Notes: generated by a model from the sequence alone, not told the origin. DNA of 30,774 nucleotides from an uncultured Microbacterium sp. (GCA_937988695.1 CALKHM010000288.1:1-30774), one strand, 5' to 3'. Positions 1 through 9,121 are shown, counted from the first letter of the stretch. Translations and numbers: made by a program.

Positions 1-20
1 ACACGACGCTCTTCCGATCT
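1..20 (+). other. Illumina TruSeq adapter remnant
   Basis: The first 20 bases, ACACGACGCTCTTCCGATCT, are identical to the 3' end of the standard Illumina TruSeq read-1 adapter/primer. They are sequencing artefact left on a contig end and should be trimmed. The organism's sequence starts at about base 21, so the gene running off this end is cut by the assembly. Confidence 0.95.
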
Positions 21-496
21 CGTACGTGCTCGGGGCGGATCTCCACCCCGCGCGGATCGGCCTGGCGGACCGCCTGCACGCGCGACCAGTGCAGCAGGAG
101 GCTCTCGTCCGTCGCGGTGTCCCAGAGGCTGTCGCCCCACAGCCGCGAGTGCGCGCGGATCTCGTGCAGCAGCGTCTCGTCGGCCTGCCGGTTGCGGATG
201 TCGAGCCCGATCAGCCGATGCGGCTCGGCGACGGCCACGACCGACGCCGTCCGTCCGCTGGCGGTGCGCACCACCAGCGGGAGCTCCCGCCCGCCGATCG
301 ACGGCAGCAGTGCGGTGTTGTGACCGAATGCCGGCACCAGCTCCCGGTCGACGCTGATGCTGTCCCGATCGACGTCCAGCCGATCGGCGAGCGCGTCCTT
401 CGCAAGGCTGCGAATACGCTCCGCGGGCGTCGACCCGGGTGCCCAACCCAGTCGTGCAGTGATGCCCTGTGGCGCAGCGAGTTCCGTCGTCTCCAT
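21..496 (-). CDS. 4'-phosphopantetheinyl transferase-like protein, degenerate, 3' end missing
   Basis: The gene reads leftward from ATG at 496, with a GGGGAGG ribosome site about 6 nt upstream. It stays open for 158 codons until the adapter, so the C-terminus is missing. The layout resembles Sfp-type phosphopantetheinyl transferases, which load carrier proteins with their phosphopantetheine arm: an IGLDIR segment stands where the family has a G-(V/I)-D-x-E metal-binding motif, and WSRVQAVRQADPRG stands where W-(S/T)-x-K-E-A-x-x-K is expected. The Trp and first Asp remain, but Glu has become Arg in the first motif, and Lys, Glu and Lys have become Val, Gln and Gln in the second. A catalytically weak or inactive paralogue is therefore possible. 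The family call is from motif shape only. It is divergent from the FAD oxidoreductase at 660. Confidence 0.5.
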
Positions 497-608
497 GTCA
501 ACCTCCCCGGGTGCCATCCTGTGGGTTCCATCATGGCCCGTCCGGCGGCGATCGTGTGGTCGTGGTCTATCAACGCGCTGTGAGTACACGCAGAGCACAC
601 ATCCGACG

Positions 609-627
609 GCAGGGGCAAGGCCCCTGC
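609..627. promoter_or_regulatory. Short perfect hairpin in the divergent promoter gap
   Basis: An 8-bp inverted repeat (GCAGGGGC and GCCCCTGC, loop AAG) lies in the 163-bp gap between two divergent genes, about 35 nt before the oxidoreductase start. It could be an operator or an RNA hairpin. Nothing else supports a role. Confidence 0.25.
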
Positions 628-659
628 ACACCCGGTCGGCGGGATGCGAGACTGGAGCC

Positions 660-2120
660 ATGGCACGGCGCGCGACGATCGTCGGCAGCGGACCGAACGG
701 CCTGACGGCCGCCGTCGCGCTCGCCCGCGCGGGATATGCGGTGCGGATCATCGAGGCCGCCGCCACGCCAGGCGGTGGGGTGCGCACGGCCGGCCTCACC
801 CTGGCCGGCTACCGGCACGACGTGTGCTCGGCCGTGCATCCGGCCGCGCTCAGCTCACCGTTCTTCCGCGCGTTCGGGCTGGATCGCATCGACTGGATCG
901 TGCCCGAGATCTCTTTCGCGCACCCCCTCGATTCCGGTCGCGCGGCCATCGCCTGGCGCGATCTCGACCGAACGGTGGCCGGGCTTGGCGCCGATGGCAC
1001 GGCATGGCGCAAGATCGTCCGGCCGCTCAATCGCGCCCTGGACGCGGTGGTCGAGCTCACCGGACATCAGCTGCTGCGGATGCCGCGGCATCCCCTGACC
1101 GCCGCACGCTTCGCCGCACGGATGCTGGAGCTCGGCACGACGGCCGGGCGCGTGCTGCTGCGCACCCTGCGCACCGAGGAGGGGGCGGCGCTGCTGGCGG
1201 GCGTCGTCGCGCATGCGAACACGCGGCTGCCATCGCTGGCGGCCACCGCGTCGGCGCTGTACCTGCTGGCGCACGCGCACTCGACGGGCTGGGCATACCC
1301 GCGCGGCGGCGCGGCGACCATCGCCGATGCGCTCATGAACGACCTGCTCGCACACGGCGGAACGGTCGACGTCGGGCACCGGGTCGCCGACCTGTCGGCC
1401 TTGGACTGGGGCGATCCCGGCGCGGGCGACCTGCTGCTGCTGGACACCGCCCCGCGCCTGGCGCTCACCCTGCCCGACGTGCCCGCCGACTATGCAGGCG
1501 TCGTGCGCCGGTACCGGTATGGCCCGGCCGCTGCGAAGGTCGACTTCGCGCTGGACGGCCCGGTGCCCTGGGCGAACCCCGACGTGGCCGAGGCGCCGAC
1601 CGTGCACCTCGGCGGCACGCGCGAAGAGATCGAGGCCGGCGAGAACACCGTCGCCCGCGGGGGCGTCGCCGAGCGGCCGTATGTGCTGACGGTGCAACCC
1701 AGCGTGCACGACCCGAGTCGCGCGCCGCAGGGCCGCCAGGTGCTGTGGGCCTACATCCACGTGCCCGCGGGCTCGACGCTGGATCCCACCGAGACCGTGA
1801 CGCGCCAGGTGGAGCGGTTCGCTCCCGGCTTCCGCGACCGGGTGCTCGCGACGCACACGATGACCGCCGCGCAACGGCAGGTGTACAACCCCGCCGACAT
1901 CGGCGGCGACATCCTGGGCGGTGCGTTCTCCCTCGCCCAGGCGTTCCGGCGCCCGGTGCTCTCCCCCACGCCGTGGCGCACCCCGATGCGCGGCGTCTAC
2001 CTTGCGTCGGCGTCCACGCCGCCCGGCCCCGGCGTGCACGGCATGCCGGGATGGCTGGCGGCGCGTCAGGCGCTGCGCGACGTCGGCACGCCCGCCGAGC
2101 TCGAGGACCTGTTCCCGTGA
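660..2120 (+). CDS. FAD/NAD(P)-dependent oxidoreductase, phytoene desaturase (PYROXD2-like) family
   Basis: A 486-aa flavoprotein of the phytoene-desaturase/amine-oxidase fold. It opens with an FAD-binding Rossmann motif (TIVGSGPNGLTAAVALA, about residues 6-22), followed by an acidic strand end (IIEA) and a GGGVRTA segment, the usual nucleotide-binding start of CrtI-like and PYROXD2-like proteins. The C-terminus has a second flavin-contact region (ASTPPGPGVHGMPGWLAAR) typical of the family. No other carotenoid genes are nearby, so a carotenoid role is not supported, and the natural substrate of most bacterial members is unknown. The ATG at 660 is chosen because the Rossmann fold begins there; upstream in-frame starts add only low-complexity sequence. 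A GAGACT -10-like box 7 nt upstream suggests a leaderless transcript. Confidence 0.85.
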   Translation: MARRATIVGSGPNGLTAAVALARAGYAVRIIEAAATPGGGVRTAGLTLAGYRHDVCSAVHPAALSSPFFRAFGLDRIDWIVPEISFAHPLDSGRAAIAWRDLDRTVAGLGADGTAWRKIVRPLNRALDAVVELTGHQLLRMPRHPLTAARFAARMLELGTTAGRVLLRTLRTEEGAALLAGVVAHANTRLPSLAATASALYLLAHAHSTGWAYPRGGAATIADALMNDLLAHGGTVDVGHRVADLSALDWGDPGAGDLLLLDTAPRLALTLPDVPADYAGVVRRYRYGPAAAKVDFALDGPVPWANPDVAEAPTVHLGGTREEIEAGENTVARGGVAERPYVLTVQPSVHDPSRAPQGRQVLWAYIHVPAGSTLDPTETVTRQVERFAPGFRDRVLATHTMTAAQRQVYNPADIGGDILGGAFSLAQAFRRPVLSPTPWRTPMRGVYLASASTPPGPGVHGMPGWLAARQALRDVGTPAELEDLFP

Positions 2121-2128
2121 CCGGACGC

Positions 2129-2210
2129 GCAGAACTCCGCCAGATCGTGGGTCACCCGCCCGGCGGCGGGCCGCTGCAGCCTGCACACGCGCCGATCGGC
2201 GGAGTTCTGC
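2129..2210. repeat. Palindromic intergenic element, CAGAACTC family, copy 1
   Basis: The arms GCAGAACTCCGCC (2129-2141) and GGCGGAGTTCTGC (2198-2210) are perfectly complementary. After one bulged A, a further 5 bp pairs (GATCG 2143-2147 with CGATC 2193-2197). The spacer is about 45 bp. The outer half of each arm is shared with the element at 21462-21547. It sits between two co-directional genes, so alone it could be a terminator, but the second copy lies between divergent genes. No T-tract follows. Confidence 0.75.
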
Positions 2211-2237
2211 ACACCGACGAGGCGCGCCGAGGCTGAC

Positions 2238-3731
2238 GTGCACGCTCTCGCGGCCGTCGACTTCGCGTTCGCTCGCGAGGTCGTGCAGCGCGGAGTGGCC
2301 GCGCTCTTCGTGATCGCGTTCATCTCCACGTTCAACCAGTTCCCCGCGCTGCTCGGCGAGCGCGGGCTGCTGCCGGCCCCGCGCCTGCTGCAGTGGGCGC
2401 GGCAGGCGTCGGCACGCTCCCGCTCGGCATCCCGTGCATCGCGCCGGCGCCCGATGCGGGTGCTGCGCCCCACCGTGTTCCGCTGGGTGCGGTACACCGA
2501 CCGGCGGCTGCGGGCGCTGTGCGCGGCCGGCATCGTCGTCGGCGTCGCGCTCGTGATCGGCATCCCCCAGCTCGGTCCGCCCTGGGTACCCATGCTGTGC
2601 TTCGGCGCGCTGTGGCTGGGCTACATGTCGGTCGTCTCGATCGGCCAGACCTTCTACGGGTTCGGCTGGGAGATGCTGCTGCTGGAGGCCGGATTCCTCG
2701 CCGCGTTCCTCGGCTCGTCGCCTCAGCCGCCGCCGACTCTCGTGATCGTGCTGCTGTGGTGGCTGGTGTTCCGGCTCGAGTTCGGCGCCGGGATGATCAA
2801 GATCCGCGGTGGACGCGAGTGGCGCGACCTCACCGCGCTCACCTACCATCACGAGACACAGCCGATGCCGGGTCCGCTCAGTCGCCGCGCCCATCTGCTG
2901 CCACGCTGGTTCCACCGCCTCGAGGTGCTCGGCAATCACGCCGCGCAACTGGTCGTCCCGTGGTTCCTGTTCGCCCCGATCCTGGGGATCTGGATCGACT
3001 CGCCGGTGCCTGCGATCGTCGGCGCGGTCGCGGCATCCCTCATCATCGTGACGCAGCTGTGGCTCGTGGCCACGGGGAACTTCGCCTGGCTGAACTGGGC
3101 CACCATCGTGCTCGCTGCATCGGGCTACGGCATCCCCTCGCCGGGACCGGCATCCGCCGCGATCCCGCCGTACTGGCTCATCGTCACCGGCGCGGTGTTC
3201 GCCCTCTACGTCGTGCTGAGCTGGTGGCCGGCGCGTAACCTCGTGGCACACCGGCAGCTGATGAACGCGAGCTTCAACCGCTGGCAGCTCGCCAACGCCT
3301 ACGGCGCGTTCGGCACGGTCACCCGCACCCGCGTGGAATATGTCATCGAAGCCACCCTCGACGAGGATCCGGAGCAGGCGGCCTGGCGGGAGTATGTGTT
3401 CAAGGGGAAACCCGGCCCGGTGAGCCGCCGTCCTGGTCAGTTCGCGCCGTACCACCTGCGTCTGGACTGGCTGATGTGGTTCCTGCCGCTGGGCAGATCG
3501 TTGGAGGACTGGTTCGAGCAGCTGCTCGTGAAGCTGCTGCAGGCGGATGCCGCGACCCTGCGGCTGTTGCGCGAGGACCCGTTCAACGGTGCCGAACCGC
3601 GATGGATCCGCGTCGTCTCGTACCGCTACCGCTTCGCGACCGCGGCCGAACGGCACCGCACCGGTCACTGCTGGGTACGCGATCGCCGCCGGGTCCTCGT
3701 GCGCCCGGTTCCTCACGGCGTGGAGAGATGA
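2238..3731 (+). CDS. Lipase maturation factor family membrane protein
   Basis: A 497-aa multi-spanning membrane protein of the LMF1/LMF2 family, which in animals assists folding of secreted lipases in the ER. The role in bacteria is not established. Visible family hallmarks in order are the N-terminal QFPALLGERGLLP segment (residues 34-46), GQTFYGFGWEMLLLEAGFLA (136-155), an FGAGMIKIRGG...WRDLTALTYHHETQPMP block (182-211), NRWQLANAYGAFGTVT (347-362), a W-R-E-Y-x-F-K-G-K-P-G block, and APYHLRLDWLMWF (403-415), ending with YRYRF. About 6-8 hydrophobic segments are visible. Residues 58-75 are an Arg/Ser-rich stretch. The GTG start at 2238 has GAGG 5 nt upstream. No lipase gene lies beside it. 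Confidence 0.9.
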   Translation: MHALAAVDFAFAREVVQRGVAALFVIAFISTFNQFPALLGERGLLPAPRLLQWARQASARSRSASRASRRRPMRVLRPTVFRWVRYTDRRLRALCAAGIVVGVALVIGIPQLGPPWVPMLCFGALWLGYMSVVSIGQTFYGFGWEMLLLEAGFLAAFLGSSPQPPPTLVIVLLWWLVFRLEFGAGMIKIRGGREWRDLTALTYHHETQPMPGPLSRRAHLLPRWFHRLEVLGNHAAQLVVPWFLFAPILGIWIDSPVPAIVGAVAASLIIVTQLWLVATGNFAWLNWATIVLAASGYGIPSPGPASAAIPPYWLIVTGAVFALYVVLSWWPARNLVAHRQLMNASFNRWQLANAYGAFGTVTRTRVEYVIEATLDEDPEQAAWREYVFKGKPGPVSRRPGQFAPYHLRLDWLMWFLPLGRSLEDWFEQLLVKLLQADAATLRLLREDPFNGAEPRWIRVVSYRYRFATAAERHRTGHCWVRDRRRVLVRPVPHGVER

Positions 3732-3800
3732 ACTGTCCAGCCGGCGCAAAGGCACCCGTTAGGCTTTTGACCGGTCCCTACCAGAGAACCGGAGCCACGT

Positions 3801-4706
3801 GTGTCCACTCCCTTCGAACCGAACGACAACGCGAACGGTCAGGTCCCCGTTCCTCCGATGCCTCCGGCACCGTCGGGGGCGCCGGTGACACCGGGGTCCA
3901 CCGTGCCGGCTCCGGCTCCCGCGCCCGCTCCGGTTCCCGCGCCCGCCCCGCAGGGTGCGCCGTACGGGCAGCCGCCGACCGGCGCCTACCCGCCGGTGCC
4001 GCCGGTCTACGGACAGTCCGGCGCAGGTCTTCCTCCCCAGTCCGACAACCGTCCGAAGGCGCTGGGGCTGGTCTCGCTGATCCTCGCCGTTCTCGGCTTC
4101 ATCGCCGCCTGTGTCGGATTCGCCCCGGCCGGTCTGGCGTTCGCGTTGATCGGCGGCGTCCTGCTGCTCGCGGCCTTCATCCTCTCGATCGTGACCCTGG
4201 CCAGCAAGAGGCAAGGCGGCAAGGGCCTGGGCATCGCGGGCTTGATCGTGTCGGTGATCGGCGGCATCGTCTTCGTGTTCGCACTGCTCGTCTCGTTGTG
4301 GTGGTTCGCATACGGTCACATCCAGGATGCCGTCGAGAAGGGCATCGCTCCCGCCATCTCAGCGCCCGCCGATCCGTCCGCGCCCACCGATGACGCGAGC
4401 CAGACCTCCGATGGCATCTACGACGAAGCCGCCTACCTCGACGACGTGCGCGACAATCTGCGCAGCATCATCAAGGAGGTGCAGCCGGGCATCACCGACG
4501 ACCAGATCGATGCGATCTATCCCGACGACACCCTCGTGTTTATCGGCACGTCGTTGCTGAACGAGTACAACACGCTCGGCGACGACGCGCTCACGACCGA
4601 GGCGAAGTCGATGGTCGACTCCAGCAACGGCGCCGTCACCGAGGATCAGGCCGAGCGCTTCATGCGCGCGGTGCTCTCCTCGGCACAGGCGTATCTCGTC
4701 GAGTAG
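3801..4706 (+). CDS. Proline-rich DUF4190-like membrane protein of unknown function
   Basis: A 301-aa protein with three parts. Residues 1-80 are a Pro/Ala-rich, probably disordered cytoplasmic tail with several APAP runs and PPVYG-type repeats. Residues about 86-172 hold three hydrophobic helices separated by a short KRQGGKG loop, the layout of DUF4190-like proteins. Residues about 175-301 form an acidic soluble domain with alternating charged and hydrophobic segments (DDQIDAIYPDDTLVFIG). No catalytic motif is visible. The GTG at 3801 is preceded by GGAG with good spacing. A TAGGCT -10-like box at 3760-3765 suggests its own promoter. It converges on sbcC with 9 bp between stops. Function unknown. 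Confidence 0.75.
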   Translation: MSTPFEPNDNANGQVPVPPMPPAPSGAPVTPGSTVPAPAPAPAPVPAPAPQGAPYGQPPTGAYPPVPPVYGQSGAGLPPQSDNRPKALGLVSLILAVLGFIAACVGFAPAGLAFALIGGVLLLAAFILSIVTLASKRQGGKGLGIAGLIVSVIGGIVFVFALLVSLWWFAYGHIQDAVEKGIAPAISAPADPSAPTDDASQTSDGIYDEAAYLDDVRDNLRSIIKEVQPGITDDQIDAIYPDDTLVFIGTSLLNEYNTLGDDALTTEAKSMVDSSNGAVTEDQAERFMRAVLSSAQAYLVE

Positions 4707-4715
4707 CTCGTCTGC

Positions 4716-7715
4716 TCACACCCGCTCGAGCGCGGGCTGACGGATAGTGCTCGGCCCGTGCGGGCCGGCCTGCACGACGAGCTGCGCCGGGATCTGCTCC
4801 TTCATGGCCTCGACATGACTGATCACGCCGACCGTGCGACCGCCCTCCCTCAGCTCGTCGAGCGTGCGCATCGCCGACTCCAGGGTCTGCGGGTCGAGCG
4901 ACCCGAATCCCTCATCGATGAAGAGGGTGTCCAATCGGATGCCGCCGGCACGGTCGGTGACAACCTGCGCCAGCCCGAGTGCCAGGGCCAGGGACGCCAG
5001 GAACGTCTCTCCGCCGGAGAGCGACTGCGCCGGACGTGCCTGGCCAGTGTAGGCGTCGACGACCTCGAGCCCCAGGCCGCTGGCCGCGTTTCGCGCCGCG
5101 AGGGCGTCGGTGTGCGCGAGCCGGTATCGTCCCGCCGACATCTCGTCCAGCCGCAGGTTCGCCGCCGCCACGATCTGTTCCAGCTCGGCGGCGAGCACAA
5201 ACGTCTCGAGGTCCATCTTCCGCTCGTTGCGGCCCGCGACGGCATCGGCGACCCCGGCGATGAGCCGGTGTCGCATCTCGAGGTCGGCGATCTGCGCGTA
5301 TCCGCGCTGCGCTCGCGCGATGAGCTCGGTCAGCGCAACGACGGCGTGCGCGCATGCCGCAGCATCTGCCGCCGCCGCATCCGCGCGTTCGCGCGCCTCA
5401 GCGAGGGCCGCGGCGCTCTCGTCGAGGCCGGGGAGCGGATCGGGCGCACCAGCGAGGTCCATCTCCAGCTGCATCAGCAACGCACGCTGCACGTCGACCG
5501 CCTTCTCGTGCGCGGCGATCGTCTCATCAAGGCCGCGACGCACGGTCTCGTCACGCAGCGCGGCGTGGGCGGCCTCCGGGTCTGCGAAATCGGATGCCGC
5601 CACCCGCCGGTCACGGTCGTCGACGGCGGCCTGCACGGCGGCGTCGGCCGCGAGCCGGGCGGTGATGGCCTCACGCAGCGCGATGGCGGCGACGCGCCGG
5701 CTCTCTCCCTCGGCGATGCGATCGGCGACGGTCGCGAAGTCCCCGCGGGCGGCATCGACAGCGGCTGACGCGGTGCGCACCCGCTCGGTCAGCGCCGCCG
5801 CCTCCGCCTGCAGCACGGACAGTCGTGCGCGCAGTTCGACGAGCTCGGCGGCGGTGCGGGCATCGACGGTCTCGAGCCCGTCACGTTCCGCACGCACCGC
5901 GTCTCGCGCGCGAGTCGCGTGCTCGGCCGCGACCAGCCGCGCACTCGCCTCGTCGTACGCACGCGTCGCCGCATCGACGTCGAGGCCGCCCGCACGCGCT
6001 GCGGCGTCCGCGTGCGCGGCGCGCGCCGCGGTCACCCCTTCACCGGCCGTGCGCGCGCGCTGCTGCGCGGCATCCCGCCGCTCGTCAGCCGTCGCGAGCT
6101 CGTCGTCGGTGACCGGCGCGGATGCGCGAGGCGCCGGATGCGGATGCTCCGTCGAACCGCACACCGGACACGCTTCATCGTCGATGAGCCCCGCAGCCAG
6201 CTCGCCGGCGCGTTCCTCGACGCGACGGCGCAGCAGGGCTGTGGCGGCAGCGGCCAGCGCGTTGGCCTCGGTCTGCGCGGCCAGCTGTCGCTCCTCGGCA
6301 TCGTGCAGCTGCGTCTCCCGTGCGTGGGCGAGCCGCGCTGCCTCCCACCGCGTGGAAGCCTCGCCGACGGCCCGGCGGGCGTCGTCGCTCGTCGCGGCAA
6401 GCTCCACGTGCGCGCGTAAGGCAGTGTCGAGCTCGGCGCGGCGGGTGGGAAGCGCGGCGCGCTGTGCTTCCAGATCGGCGACCCGCTCGGCCACTTCGGC
6501 AGCGGTGGCCTGCTGTTCCTCCTGCTGTGCCCGCCACCCTGCCAGATCGACCTCCTGCGCGTGTGCGGTCTGCCAGACCGCCAGTCGTCCGGTGAGACCG
6601 TCGACGAGGATCTGCAGCAACGTGGCGTCTGCGCCCTCGTCGCCACCCGCTGCTTCCCACGCGACCCGTGCGGACGCCTCGGCATCGCGCCGCTCGCATG
6701 CCGTCTGCTCAGCGCGCGCGGCGGCCTCGAGCGGGGCGCGCAGCCCCTCGGCCCGGCGGGCCTCGGCGAGAGTGTGACGATCGGCAGCGATCTCGTCGGC
6801 GCGGGCTTCCAGCGCGGCGAGCGCGCTGCGTGCGGAGTGCCGCGCGGCGGCGCGTTCGTGCAGCTGTTTGAGACCCTCATGCGCGGCGACGGCCTCATCG
6901 CGGGCAGTGACGGCCTCGGCACGGCTCGCGGCGAGCACCTCGGAACGATATCGCCCGCGGCCCGCCGCCCGCTCCAGTCTGGCGATGCGATCGCCGACAG
7001 CGACCGCGACAGCGGCACCGGCCTCGCCGTCATCGCGGATGGACTGGGCTGCGACGATCCGCTCGGCCTCGTCGAGCACGGCCTCGATCTCGCGCAGCCG
7101 ATCGGCCACGGCCTCCTCGGCGCGTGTACGACGCTCCCCGAGAGCGCGCTCGTAGTCCTGGTAGGTGCGAGTGCCGAACAGCGCGCGCAATAGCGCCTGG
7201 CGGTCGTCGTTGCGCGCGAGGAGGAACTGAGCGAACCGGTTCTGCGCGAGCAGGATCACCTGCTGGAACTGCTCGCGGCCGAGCCCCAGGATCTCGCTGA
7301 GAAGCTCGCCCGCGTCGCGAGGCTTGGCCGCACGCCCGACCCAGGTGCCGTCGACGAGCTCCTCGACAACAGCACGATGCTCTTCCATGGTCAGACCGGT
7401 GCCGTTCTTCTTCGGCCGTTCATACTCCGGCGATCGTGTCACCCGCCAGCGGCGGTCAGCCACCGTGAACTCCAGGCGCACCTCGCTGCGGTCCTGAGGT
7501 CGGCAGTGATCGCTGCGCAGTCGCTTCGCACCGCCGTCGTAACGTGGTACGCCGCCGTACAAGGCGAAGCTCACGCCATCGAGGATGCTCGACTTGCCGG
7601 CTCCGGTGCGCCCGGCGATGAGGAAGATCCCGTCGTCGTCGAACGCGTCGAAGTCGACGACCTGCCGGGTGAGGAAGGGCCCGAATCCCTCGAGTTCGAG
7701 TCGGTGCAGCTTCAT
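4716..7715 (-). CDS. sbcC: Exonuclease SbcCD subunit C (Rad50-like ATPase)
   Basis: A 999-aa SMC-like ATPase, partner of SbcD in the nuclease that cleaves hairpins and processes blocked double-strand ends. The N-terminus carries Walker A (GRTGAGKS, residues 35-42). Long Ala/Arg/Glu-rich coiled-coil arms flank a zinc hook CPVC (516-519) followed by His residues. The C-terminus has the ABC signature LSGGE (899-903) and Walker B TLFIDEGFGSLD (930-941). The length is normal for the family and all ATPase motifs are intact. Its ATG overlaps the TGA of sbcD by 4 bp (ATGA), so the two are probably translationally coupled from the promoter upstream of sbcD. Confidence 0.96.
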   Translation of the reverse strand: MKLHRLELEGFGPFLTRQVVDFDAFDDDGIFLIAGRTGAGKSSILDGVSFALYGGVPRYDGGAKRLRSDHCRPQDRSEVRLEFTVADRRWRVTRSPEYERPKKNGTGLTMEEHRAVVEELVDGTWVGRAAKPRDAGELLSEILGLGREQFQQVILLAQNRFAQFLLARNDDRQALLRALFGTRTYQDYERALGERRTRAEEAVADRLREIEAVLDEAERIVAAQSIRDDGEAGAAVAVAVGDRIARLERAAGRGRYRSEVLAASRAEAVTARDEAVAAHEGLKQLHERAAARHSARSALAALEARADEIAADRHTLAEARRAEGLRAPLEAAARAEQTACERRDAEASARVAWEAAGGDEGADATLLQILVDGLTGRLAVWQTAHAQEVDLAGWRAQQEEQQATAAEVAERVADLEAQRAALPTRRAELDTALRAHVELAATSDDARRAVGEASTRWEAARLAHARETQLHDAEERQLAAQTEANALAAAATALLRRRVEERAGELAAGLIDDEACPVCGSTEHPHPAPRASAPVTDDELATADERRDAAQQRARTAGEGVTAARAAHADAAARAGGLDVDAATRAYDEASARLVAAEHATRARDAVRAERDGLETVDARTAAELVELRARLSVLQAEAAALTERVRTASAAVDAARGDFATVADRIAEGESRRVAAIALREAITARLAADAAVQAAVDDRDRRVAASDFADPEAAHAALRDETVRRGLDETIAAHEKAVDVQRALLMQLEMDLAGAPDPLPGLDESAAALAEARERADAAAADAAACAHAVVALTELIARAQRGYAQIADLEMRHRLIAGVADAVAGRNERKMDLETFVLAAELEQIVAAANLRLDEMSAGRYRLAHTDALAARNAASGLGLEVVDAYTGQARPAQSLSGGETFLASLALALGLAQVVTDRAGGIRLDTLFIDEGFGSLDPQTLESAMRTLDELREGGRTVGVISHVEAMKEQIPAQLVVQAGPHGPSTIRQPALERV

Positions 7716-8863
7716 ACCGCCGCCTCCGCGGCCATACGTTCGCCGAGCACCTCGCGAATGAGCGCGGACTCGTCATCGCTTGCTCCCTGACCGCCGCGCA
7801 CATGCGTGAGGAACGCATCGACCAGCAGTGCGTCGTCGGCGCCGGCCGCCGCGACCCGCGCGGTGAACGAGCGCGTGTCCAGATCGTCACGCACGACCGG
7901 CGTGTGCCGCACCTCGGCGCAGTGCGCGAAGCGCTGCTGCAGCCGTCGCATCGGGTCGACCTGAGCGGCGGTGTCGGTGTAGCGGGCGCTCACCCAAGCG
8001 TCTTCGTCGGCGGTGTAGCGGGGGTCGCTGAGCAGTTCGTCGAGCGTTCCGGTGAGCACTCTCAGTCGTCGCGGCACGGGGAGATCGACCCATTCCACCT
8101 CCACCGAGCCCGCGGCATCCAGTTCGACCAGCCATGCCCCGCGCGGCTTGTCGCGCTCGCCGAAGCTGTAGTGCAACGGCGCACCCGCATACCGCACGCG
8201 CTCGGCGAGCACGCTGCGCCCGTGGATGTGACCGAGCGCCATGTAGTCGGGGCCGTCGAAGACCGACAACGGCACGACGTCGAGCCCGCCCTGCTGGATG
8301 TCGCGCTCGAGATGCGGGGTCGCCTCGACACCCGCGGCGAAGCAGTGCGCGGCCGCGACGTACCGGCCGCCACGGACGACAGCGTCGATGCGCACCAGGT
8401 CCATCGCGCGCGCCAGCGCCTGCGCCTGCGTGCGCACGCCGGGCCAGAGCCGCCGCACGAGCACGGGCTCGAGGTACGGGATGCCGTAGAAGTGCACCGG
8501 CCCATGGTCGTCGACGATCGTGACCGGCGTCGCGACGGCGGAGGGATCGGTGAGCACGTGGATGCCATCGCGCAGCAGCTTCGCCTGGAAGCCGAGGCGC
8601 GCGGCGGAGTCGTGGTTGCCGCTGGTGACGATGACCTGCGCGCCGGTGTCGCGAAGGGCGGCCAGGGTGTCGGTCAGCACCGTATAGCAGTCGGCGGCCG
8701 GCGTGGCCGAGTCGAAGACGTCGCCGGCGACGACCACGACGTCGACGCTGCGACTGCGCACCTCACCGACCAGCGCATCGAGCACGCCGTGCAGCGCCGC
8801 CAACGTCGCACTGCCGTGGAAGGTGCGACCGATGTGCCAGTCAGAGGTGTGCAGGATCCGCAT
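7712..8863 (-). CDS. sbcD: Exonuclease SbcCD subunit D (Mre11-like nuclease)
   Basis: A 383-aa Mre11-type metallophosphoesterase nuclease. The metal-binding motifs appear in order: D8-x-H10 (SDWHIGR), G47-D48-x-x-D51 (AGDVFDS), GNHD (82-85), a His in AAAHCFAAG, and GHIHGR further on. It pairs with SbcC in DNA end and hairpin processing. The ATG at 8863 is chosen because the protein begins with the conserved MRILHTSDWH and a TACCGT -10 box ends 7 nt before it, implying a leaderless mRNA. An in-frame ATG at 8893 overlaps that promoter and is less likely. The upstream element resembles, imperfectly, the damage-type promoter seen before alkA and the HNH gene in this window. Confidence 0.95.
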   Translation of the reverse strand: MRILHTSDWHIGRTFHGSATLAALHGVLDALVGEVRSRSVDVVVVAGDVFDSATPAADCYTVLTDTLAALRDTGAQVIVTSGNHDSAARLGFQAKLLRDGIHVLTDPSAVATPVTIVDDHGPVHFYGIPYLEPVLVRRLWPGVRTQAQALARAMDLVRIDAVVRGGRYVAAAHCFAAGVEATPHLERDIQQGGLDVVPLSVFDGPDYMALGHIHGRSVLAERVRYAGAPLHYSFGERDKPRGAWLVELDAAGSVEVEWVDLPVPRRLRVLTGTLDELLSDPRYTADEDAWVSARYTDTAAQVDPMRRLQQRFAHCAEVRHTPVVRDDLDTRSFTARVAAAGADDALLVDAFLTHVRGGQGASDDESALIREVLGERMAAEAAV

Positions 8864-8870
8864 GACTCCC

Positions 8871-8892
8871 ACGGTAGGCGGGGCGTCGGACA
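8871..8892 (-). promoter_or_regulatory. Candidate PafBC-like promoter of sbcDC
   Basis: On the minus strand the sequence reads TGTCCGAC, 8 nt, then TACCGT, with sbcD's ATG 7 nt later. The spacing and -10 fit the TGTCRGTG-N8-TAnnnT signal of the mycobacterial LexA-independent damage promoter. The upstream box matches at only 5 of 8 positions, so it is the weakest of the five sites in the window. Confidence 0.4.
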
Positions 8893-9099
8893 TTCGGCCG
8901 CGCGACGGGCCGGACGCGGTGCAGCGCATAGCGGGCGTGGGGCGTCGCAGCCCGGCGGAGGGCGGACGGGCGGGCGGGTCGCCGATGCTGGGGGCGGCGG
9001 GCGAACGCCGTCCCGAGCTGTCGCTTCGTGGCTGTGAAGCGACACACATCCGGCCGGTATCCCCATCACCACCGCCGAAGGCACCCTCTGCATGTGCGA

Positions 9100-9121
9100 T
9101 GTCGGAGGCCCCGCTTAGCGT
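9100..9121 (+). promoter_or_regulatory. Candidate PafBC-like promoter of the 61-aa protein
   Basis: TGTCGGAG at 9100-9107, an 8-nt spacer, then TAGCGT at 9116-9121. It matches TGTCRGTG-N8-TAnnnT at all but one defined position. The start codon is 29 nt downstream of the -10, so this transcript has a short leader with a ribosome site. The family consensus is recalled from mycobacteria. Confidence 0.6.

Noticed and set aside
855..3755. A 966-codon minus-strand open frame opposite the oxidoreductase and lipase maturation factor genes
   Set aside because: It is an antisense shadow of high-GC codon bias: the translation is Arg/His/Gln-rich with no domain, and the plus-strand genes have clear family motifs.
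4721..4736. CCCGC...GCGGG hairpin at the sbcC end as a terminator
   Set aside because: Only 5 bp of stem, inside the coding sequence, with no T-tract.
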